DNA of 64,000 bases from Diphasiastrum complanatum (lineage: Eukaryota; Streptophyta; Lycopodiopsida; Lycopodiales; Lycopodiaceae), in assembly GCA_029204225.1 (NCBI GenBank), contig CM055107.1, positions 1,973,218 to 2,037,217 of the forward strand, in the 5' to 3' direction. The notes beneath the pieces are model-generated. The model had not been told where the DNA came from. It searched no databases and saw only the letters and a program-made list of their open reading frames with translations. Of the stretch, positions 57,529-64,000 are shown in pieces. How positions within the stretch are numbered: the stretch's first letter is position 1; every line of letters starts with the position of its first letter. A program made the translations under genes and the position numbers.

Positions 57529-57953
57529 GTAAGTTTTGACTTCAAACCTTGGTAGCTAATAGAATGAGCTGTAGGCAATGTAATGAAGTGGTTTTTGGTT
57601 TCAAATCATCTGTATTGAACCCCACAGAGATGCTCATGCTGTTAGTTTTTCCCATTTTTGCTTGTATCAAAAGATATGAATCTCATGCCCCTTTTCCATG
57701 TGTTTTTTATTCTTTTTGCAAAGTAGCTAATAATCATTTGATTGAGGTGCAATTTTAGGCTAAACTGTGTTTCTTCATGCCCTCAAACATGCATGTGCTG
57801 TTAGTTTCGGTTTTTATTGCTTCTAGAGAATGTTTTCGGTTTAGGGCCCAAATCACATGCGTTTTAGGGTTTAGGGTTGATGTTCACATCAATCCGAATG
57901 TTGTTGCTACCAACAGAATACTGACATGTGATTGTTTGCTTCCTCTTTTGCAG
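57529..57953 (+). other. Probable leader intron of the hAT gene (425 bp)
   Basis: GTAAGTTTT donor and CTTCCTCTTTTGCAG acceptor, with no coding potential inside. The coding part of the hAT gene begins 53 bases after it. Confidence 0.55.
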
Positions 57954-58970
57954 GTCTGATACATTGGTTGAGTCACACGATCTGATACATTGACAGATTC
58001 ACACGATGCCGGTCCTTGGTAGAGGCATTTGGTCAGAGGTAGAGTTGACAGAGGGGGATGTGGCTACGCACCAGAGATGTGGTGCCCACAAATGGGGATG
58101 CCTGCATTGTGGCGGCATCTCTACTGGTTCTCTTACCAGGGTTAGGGCCCATTTGCTATGACTCACCATGCCAGATGGGCGGGGGATGGGCATATTCATT
58201 TGCCCTCGCATATCAGATGCAGAGGTGGAGAGATTGATGGACACATACGGGCGTGACGGTTCATCTCTTGAGCCTTTGAGACCATCTCACAGTGCTGTTC
58301 GTGGGTCAGTGGCAGAAGCAGAGACTAGAGCTGGTTCGGGACATGGTAGAGGTGCAGGGTCCAGAGCAGATGCAGAGGCATGGCCTAGTCACATGGGGGA
58401 AGTTGTTCCTAGAGCATCCAGCACACATGCAAAGGCAGGGCCTAGTCACGTGGGGGGGGGATGTTCATAGAGCGTCCAACACACGTGCTCCCTCTCATCC
58501 AGTTGTTCCTTCAGCCGCAAGTCCATCTCGTCCAACATCGTCATCAGCTGATGACGCACCATTTACAGAGTCAGATCATGCCACAGAGGGCCGCAAAGAT
58601 GCAGCAAGCGATGCTCCACAGTCAGACACACCTTCAGCACGCCCATCTACTGTTTCTGGTGGGCGTTCTAGACCAAGAGAGTCCTCTGTGCAGTAGAGAG
58701 CGGTTAGGGCTAGGAAGGAGACAGTGGACCGAGGTGCGTGGCAGAGACATCATCATGCCATGTGTACTCGACAGATTGGCCAATTGTTCTATGAGTGTGG
58801 TATTCCTTTTGTTGTTGCAGACACTTGGATCTTTAGAGATGCCTTCAGATAGCATCAGCAGATTCGTCATGGAGGCCTATGAGGAGAGAGGCATTGCGCA
58901 CGACCATGCTACGACAGGAGGAGGAGACCATCACACGGGAGTTGAGCTCCATCCGCACAGCGTGGCAGAC

Positions 58971-59072
58971 GTAAGAATTTTTTGCTACTCTTTACCACTT
59001 CATTTGTTCCAATCTAGAAATTAACACAATGTTTGCAAGTGCACATGTCTAAGAAATGTTGTATTTTTGCAG
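58971..59072 (+). other. hAT intron (102 bp)
   Basis: GTAAGAATTT...TTTTTGCAG. Removing it joins the frame exactly across the conserved T-Y-G-C-S block, so the intron is real. Confidence 0.85.
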
Positions 59073-59300
59073 CTATGGATGCTCGATATTGAGCGATGGA
59101 TGGACTGACACTCGTTGGCGATCTGTCGCCAATATCCTAGTGCCTTGCCCACTTGGCACGTTACAGACAACGGCTCGAACTGCAGATTGATGGGAGAGAT
59201 GGTGATGAGGGAGCACCTGAGTATTGTGTGGACTCTGTGCGCTGCACATTGCATCGACCTTCTCATTCATCACATGCTTGCACTTCCATGGATTCGTGAG

Positions 59301-59404
59301 GTACAATTTTCGTCACTTTGTAAAGCATTTTGCACTTGTCAATTATTCCAGGCCCCTAACCTCTTTAGCTTCTAATAGTTTTTTGTTTAATGTTTGTCTT
59401 GCAG
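59301..59404 (+). other. hAT intron (104 bp)
   Basis: GTACAATTTT...GTCTTGCAG. The joined frame reads WIRE-LTSQAM, as expected for a hAT core. Confidence 0.8.
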
Positions 59405-59830
59405 CTCACCTCTCAGGCCATGCGCGTAGTGAAGTTTGTCACCAGAAATAGGCACGTGCTGGCATTGTTCCGTACATTCTCTCGGCTGGACCTGAAGAAG
59501 CCAACACCCACTCGCTTTGCCTTCTTTTTCCTTGTTCTCGAGCGACTGTGCGTCTTGCGAGATCATTTGCGGAGGATGGTATCCAGTGAGGCATTTGATG
59601 AGATCAGGAATTGCACGACAGAGGCAGTGTTCTTCCATGCCATAGTCTTTGCAGACGACTTTTGGACACGTGCGAGTGATGGTCAAGTTCGAGCGGGGCC
59701 TGTATCCTTTTGATCGAGAGCAGTGTAAGCTCAGAGATGACCAATTGGCGCCTGTCACATGGTGGAGCTTTCATGGCCGCAGTACGCCTGACCTTCAGCG
59801 ACTGGTAGAGAGGGTCTTTGCACAGGACTG

Positions 59831-60030
59831 TTCGACCCAGGCATACAGAAGACCTACGAGCTTCTTCGTAGGCAATTTTTCTGGCCCAATATGAAAAAGG
59901 ACGTCCACCAGTATGTAACCAGTTGCCAGAAATTTCAAGTAAATAAAGCAAAGCGTTTAAAGGCAGGAGGGTTGTTGCATCCCTTAGAAATACCAGCTGG
60001 TAAATGGGAGAGTATCTCCATGGATTCACA
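59831..60030 (+). pseudogene. Ty3/gypsy integrase zinc-binding fragment
   Basis: Reads FDPGIQKTYELLRRQFFWPN, MKKDVHQYVTSCQKFQVNKA, then GGLLHPLEIPAGKWESISMD. This is the H2C2 domain and the linker to the gypsy integrase core; the second Cys of CxxC is Phe. It starts inside the hAT end and stays open into the following gag-like sequence. Nothing of the catalytic core remains. Confidence 0.85.
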
Positions 60031-61742
60031 AGTACATGGACCATCAACAAACTCATTTGAGTGGCGAGAACCTCATAGAGCCGAATCTTCACGTACACAA
60101 GCCCATTTTAATGGTGCTGAGTCCTCACAGGCTAGAACACATCTGAATGGCACTTTTGCCACTCATGGAGCTTATCTTGAAAAGCGCACCCCCAAGTTGG
60201 ATCTACCCAAGTACGACAGTAGTTTGGACCCTTAAAGATTCTTGCAAATCTTTGAGAATGCATGCGACGTTTATGGCGAAACATCTCCCGATGCTACAAT
60301 TGTCTCCCATGACCATGATCGATAACGCACATGACCAGTTTTTTAACCTCAATCGTGATGATAAGACAAACTAGTCAAATTTGAAAGAGTCCTTTATCAA
60401 GCGTTTCCAGCCCTTTTGTTTGATAGAGAGTCCTTTTGTCAAATTGAGTAACATCAAGATGGCAAGAGAAGAACGCGTACGAGACTATATTGAGCGTTTC
60501 AGGCGCTTAAAGAGTCAAGTACAAAAACAGCCCTTTAGACAGATGCTCATCATCTGGTCTTTAGTCGGACTTCCAAGATGGATTAGACACGAGCTTAGAT
60601 CCAATGACGATTATACGAGTTTAAAGTTAGCTATGTCTGATGCCATCCAGGAGGAAGATGAAAGATATGATGTTGACGCACCTAGGGAACGGGAATCACA
60701 TCGTGCAGTCCATGAGTCAAAGCCGATCGAGGATACCTGAGATCAGCTTTGGAAACAACAGATGGAATTGCTTAATCAGCAACACCAACTATAATTGGAG
60801 AAACCCACTAAGGAGGTTCGTGACACATTGACATCTCTCCAAAGTAGTATGTCTGGTTAGCCAAAACCTACACAGGTAGCTTATGGACAAAAACCCATTT
60901 GGTGCCCACACTACCGAGCTACGCATTCTGCTGATGCTTGCCCTTCATATCAACTATCCAAGCACATGCCATCCAATGATATGAAGAACAACCGTGACAA
61001 TCTTGGACGTTCCTTGCATTATCACGAATACCCCCCAGAACATCCAGAACCACTAGCCATACAAGATGGCTATGCCATTACGCAAGGGCCAATGAACAAC
61101 AGATGTTTCATCTATGGTGAAACCGGCCATTTCATGGCTGATTGTCCAGTCAAGGCCAAGCACCATGCAGAGTGTCCTGACTGTATTAGAAAACACAGTT
61201 TCAAAGACTATCCACAACAACCACCTAAGATTCTACCTGCCCAACATGTCAGTTATGACTCCTGACAGGATCCTTACAACAGCACAACCCGAACACCATA
61301 GCAACCTACCGCTAAACCTGCTGCTCAGTCAAGAAGTTCCTTGCAAACTTCTACATTACCATGAAATTCACCAGCTCAAAAATAAAACAAAGACGTTATA
61401 TGAAATGAGTCCTTGCAAGAAGAAAGTGAAACCAATATTCCGTCATTTGTTACCATTTCCATCCAAGAGCAACCTCACCAGGGAATTCACAGTTTTTCTG
61501 GCTTTCTGCAACCTCAATTCTATATGTCTACTATATTGTCTGAGATGACTCCCAAGGCCTTACAATGGATATACTCACCAACTATGGGAATAGAGAATTA
61601 TATAGAAATTCATTTTAATGAATCTTCTGAACTGAGGAGTACTACAGAAATAGCATATTCTCCTTCCGTGAATTTCAAGCTATATCTTACAACATCTATT
61701 ATCAATGATGGTAGATTCAGTGTCACTATTCCTTCTTATTGA
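60031..61742 (+). pseudogene. Ty3/gypsy gag, interrupted
   Basis: KLDLPKYDSSLDP, a stop, RFLQIFENACDVYGE, further stops, then a clean 119-codon capsid stretch (60381-60740). That stretch has ESFIKRFQPFCLIESPF, REERVRDYIERFRRLKSQVQ and LVGLPRWIRHELRSNDDYTS. Next are two knuckle-like blocks: WCPHYRASHSADAC and CFIYGETGHFMADC, the latter with Tyr for the second Cys. The frame continues to 61742 past more stops, with MTPKALQWIYSPTMGIENY. There is no protease. The integrase fragment just upstream is out of the normal gag-pol order, so two gypsy pieces were joined here. Confidence 0.75.
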
Positions 61743-63417
61743 TCTTTCATTACTCTAAAAGATCAATAGAAACATGAAATTGTCCAGGTTAATTATACAT
61801 GTTGATGAATGACTTTTTGTTTGACAAGTGCTCTACGGCTTTCACTCTCTGTAACATTGGTATCTTTCTTGTTTATTTTTTGTCTTCTAGATTTGTTTTT
61901 AGTTCATCAAGGATAGCCATTGAATAGGAGACATCATATAGTGTATCTCAAGAATAACTTGTCATTCCTCAATCAAGCTTCAAATCACCTTATACAAAGT
62001 TTCGGATTTGATTTTTGCATCTCATTGCTATATTAATCTTTGAATTAACTACAACAAGATCGAAATAAATTTAGTTAAAATTTGTTCAATCTTTAGTCCA
62101 ATCGCATGTTCAACATGTTTCAACTACGTGTTAAACACATCGATCCAATAATGAGCATGAACAGTTACCAGCGACAACATCCCCACCAACAGATTTTTTT
62201 TTGGAGGGGAGTGGATTTGCAGGCATCCACTGGAGCAGCCACATTGCCAATAACACCAATAGCAAGATCGACAGCCAAGGTCACGAAACCAAAGACGCCA
62301 ACAATAAGGCTAAGAAGGCAGATGGGCAATCTAAAGCAACTCAATCAGAAGAAGTACCCCAATCACAACGAAGATTCTTCAGAAGATGGAAGTACAAACA
62401 TTGGGAAATTAGTCTCCTTCTTCAACCAGCCCTCTTGCCACAACATCTGCATCTACTCTCATGCCTATCGCCCACACCATCTACCGATGTCACCACCACC
62501 ATCCTACCCTCCATCTCTCTATATTCATCTGAGAATCCCCAATCTTTTCAGATCACTGTTAGACTTACCGAAGCAACTCAGAGATCATTGCGAATGTCTT
62601 GCGTAGACTGCCTACTACCTACACTGATTGGTTAGCTAGAAAATTAGACCTAAGGAAGCAGGCGATGTAGCAAAAATAAATAAAGCAAAGAAGCTGAGGA
62701 GGAAAGGACAAAACTTAAGCAACAGATAAGTCAGATCGATCTTGATCAGAATGGAGCAATGATAGTTGAATCCCCTCCTATGAAGCCGGAAGACATCCAA
62801 AAGTAATGGATCAAAGGAAGGAGCTGCAGAAAAGCAAAATGATGAAGACAACAGTGAGTCTATAGGACAAAGTGAACAAGTAGCTGTCAAAGCTCGACAT
62901 TGCAAGGGTCCAAGGCTGCAACTGTAGAACTATCAGTTCCTTCACCCTTCCACCAGACCTTCATCATGTCTCCCCACCGTCACTAACCCATCCGTCCAAA
63001 TCTGTTTCTACCACTATTTGATGATGAGTCCATCCCCTTGAGACTGCTAACCAAGCTTTGTGCAACCTACCAAATCAAAGAATCTTCCTCTTCTTGTCAA
63101 GGCAAGAGCATCGACAAGACTGGAATTTCGACTAAGAGAAGAACTGCGGAAACACCCAGAAGCAAAATGGAGGATACAAGAGTGCCAAGACAATTGATGA
63201 ATATCTAGCAAGACCTCCCAGAAAGTTAGAATCTGCCAAGAAACCAGAAATCGTCCATGGCAGATGAAAATGTTAAAAAAGAGAAAAAGACACACAAAAA
63301 GCACTCATGCATGCAGAGTTGTCAAGCTGCTGGTTTTGAAGATGTCAACTGTTTGGCAATAGGACATTTTGGCTAAATTGTGGCAATTTGGAAAGCAGTT
63401 TTTGATAAAGACTGGTG
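61743..63417. other. No confident gene; Gln/Lys/Pro-rich frames only
   Basis: Frames at 62106-62635 (plus) are Gln, Ser, Pro and Lys rich, with one Lys-rich stretch near 62660-62740 (KKLRRKGQN-type, then QISQIDLDQNGAMIVESPPM). They read like a disordered retroelement gag tail. I see no domain, LTR or RNA gene. Confidence 0.35.
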
Positions 63418-63510
63418 AGCAAGAGGGTGTGAGGAGAGAGTTTACTTGTGCTTATACCTCCGAACAAAATGGGGTGGTTGAAAGAAAAAATAGAACTCTA
63501 TGTGAAAATA
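63418..63510 (+). pseudogene. Copia integrase scrap
   Basis: REFTCAYTSEQNGVVERKNR then TLCEN: the last catalytic-Glu block of a copia integrase (QNGVVERKNR). About 30 codons, with nothing of the element around it. Confidence 0.85.
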
Positions 63511-64000
63511 AAAAAGCCATCCAACTTGTCTTTTGGGGTTGATGAAGATTTTCATCTTGCATGTAGTATTACAATTTGTAAGTTTGAAAATTAGCCTTGT
63601 AGAAACTCGAGCTACATCACATGCAATAATGTCTAGTTGTCATATGTGACATACATGTAGATTTAGATTATGAAATGGCCAAATTTGGGCTGGTAGAAAC
63701 TCGCAGTACCATAAATGCATAAAGTCCTAATTGTCCAAGGTGACATGCAAGGCATGCAAGAGTTGTTATGGACACATGCAAGTGAATTTGTACATTAGTA
63801 GTGTAGAAATTGCCACATGTAGAAAGTAGGTAGAAGTAGGTGGATAAACATGCATGCAAAGTGATATATGTCACTATTTTGGAGATTACACTTGTAGATG
63901 TGGAGAAAAGTAGTTGCATGCTAGTACTACCATGAGCTACAATCATTTACTATATATGTAAGTCATAATTCTCACTATTCTTGATAATGAATCAAGCATT
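63511..64000. other. No gene seen
   Basis: Imperfect local repetition of a tgtagaaactcg / catatgtgacatacatg-like unit (about 63598-63660 and 63690-63750). No coding signal. Confidence 0.4.

Larger units (their letters stand above)
58006..59830 (+). pseudogene. hAT-family transposase, with introns, inactivated
   Basis: ATG at 58006. A BED-type zinc finger: CLHCGGISTGSLTRVRAHLL, a stop at 58159-58161, then GIFICPRISDAEVERLM. A Ser/Pro/Ala-rich linker is frameshifted in a G-run near 58450. After a TAG comes LFYECGIPFVVADTW (DUF659-like). The exon ends at 58970. Intron 58971-59072 (GTAAGA..GCAG) joins AWQT to YGCSILSDGWTDTRWRSVAN, a hAT hallmark. VTDNGSN and WTLCAAHCIDLLIHHML follow, shifted in frame. 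Intron 59301-59404 joins WIRE to LTSQAMRVVKFVTRN, then TPTRFAFFFL. At about 59750-59830 TWWSFHGRSTPDLQRLVERV is the start of the hAT dimerisation region. hAT enzymes cut and paste DNA in the nucleus. The 3' end is replaced by gypsy sequence. Confidence 0.85.

Noticed and set aside
62106..62606. A possible Gln/Pro-rich host protein
   Set aside because: No domain, no conserved block, overlapping alternative frame of similar quality, and it sits among retroelement pieces.

Overview
This window looks like repeat-dominated nuclear DNA from a large-genome land plant. It carries nested Ty1/copia and Ty3/gypsy LTR retrotransposons primed by initiator tRNA-Met-like sites, Mutator-like (SWIM) and hAT transposase remains with GT-AG introns, a LINE-type reverse transcriptase, and very long GA/CT microsatellites. 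No bacterial operons, ribosome binding sites, CRISPR array, rRNA or confident tRNA gene is visible. A gymnosperm, fern or similar plant would fit; I cannot fix the lineage from sequence alone. I found no convincing ordinary host gene.

Layout. 1-8.5 kb: a decayed copia 3' end (LTR about 1845-2518, RNase H 2527-3340, minus strand), unrecognised decayed DNA, then a fold-back region with (GA)n/(CT)n tracts at 7.28-8.48 kb. 8.9-12.0 kb: a broken Mutator-like transposase (minus). 12.0-13.1 kb: the end of a chromodomain gypsy element and part of its LTR (plus). 13.1-17.2 kb: a gag/retropepsin open frame (minus), a copia RT fragment, one copy of an unclassified protein family, and a second decayed copy of the gag-like module. 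18.3-20.6 kb: a LINE-type RT with an N-terminal zinc finger (plus). 20.6-22.7 kb: a small LTR-flanked element. 24.3-26.5 kb: a CT-rich minisatellite and a gypsy LTR plus gag-linker fragment.

26.5-37.8 kb holds two copia elements back to back. The minus-strand one (26507-32365) has diverged LTRs and a broken gag-pol. The plus-strand one (32745-37822) has two 810-bp LTRs that read as identical, a perfect CAACT target duplication, an exact primer site and polypurine tract, and one open 857-codon frame. That frame encodes Gag, a zinc knuckle and protease, a cut-down integrase and no reverse transcriptase. It is the clearest case of a recently mobile, non-autonomous element here.

39.3-42.7 kb: a gypsy LTR, two successive gag-like domains with an acidic linker, fused to a copia fragment. 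44.7-45.5 kb and 53.9-55.5 kb: two further copies, in opposite orientation, of the unclassified family also seen at 15.7-16.0 kb. Shared blocks include ISRxxY, HLAxDLKxLK, HGANxKHPxLYC and TLHAxVHI. This family is the best candidate for something undescribed. 46.8-53.1 kb: a third copia element, minus strand, of a different family, whose pol frame runs on into its LTR. 57.2-59.8 kb: a hAT transposase pseudogene with three recognisable introns, joined directly to a gypsy integrase fragment and then a gypsy gag pseudogene (to about 61.7 kb). The end of the window has only a short copia integrase scrap.

How the parts interact: the old elements are inactive. The 32.7-37.8 kb element could only move if another copia element supplied RT and integrase. 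Its minus-strand neighbour shares LTR termini and polypurine tract with it, so that family is the natural helper, although this particular neighbour is itself broken.
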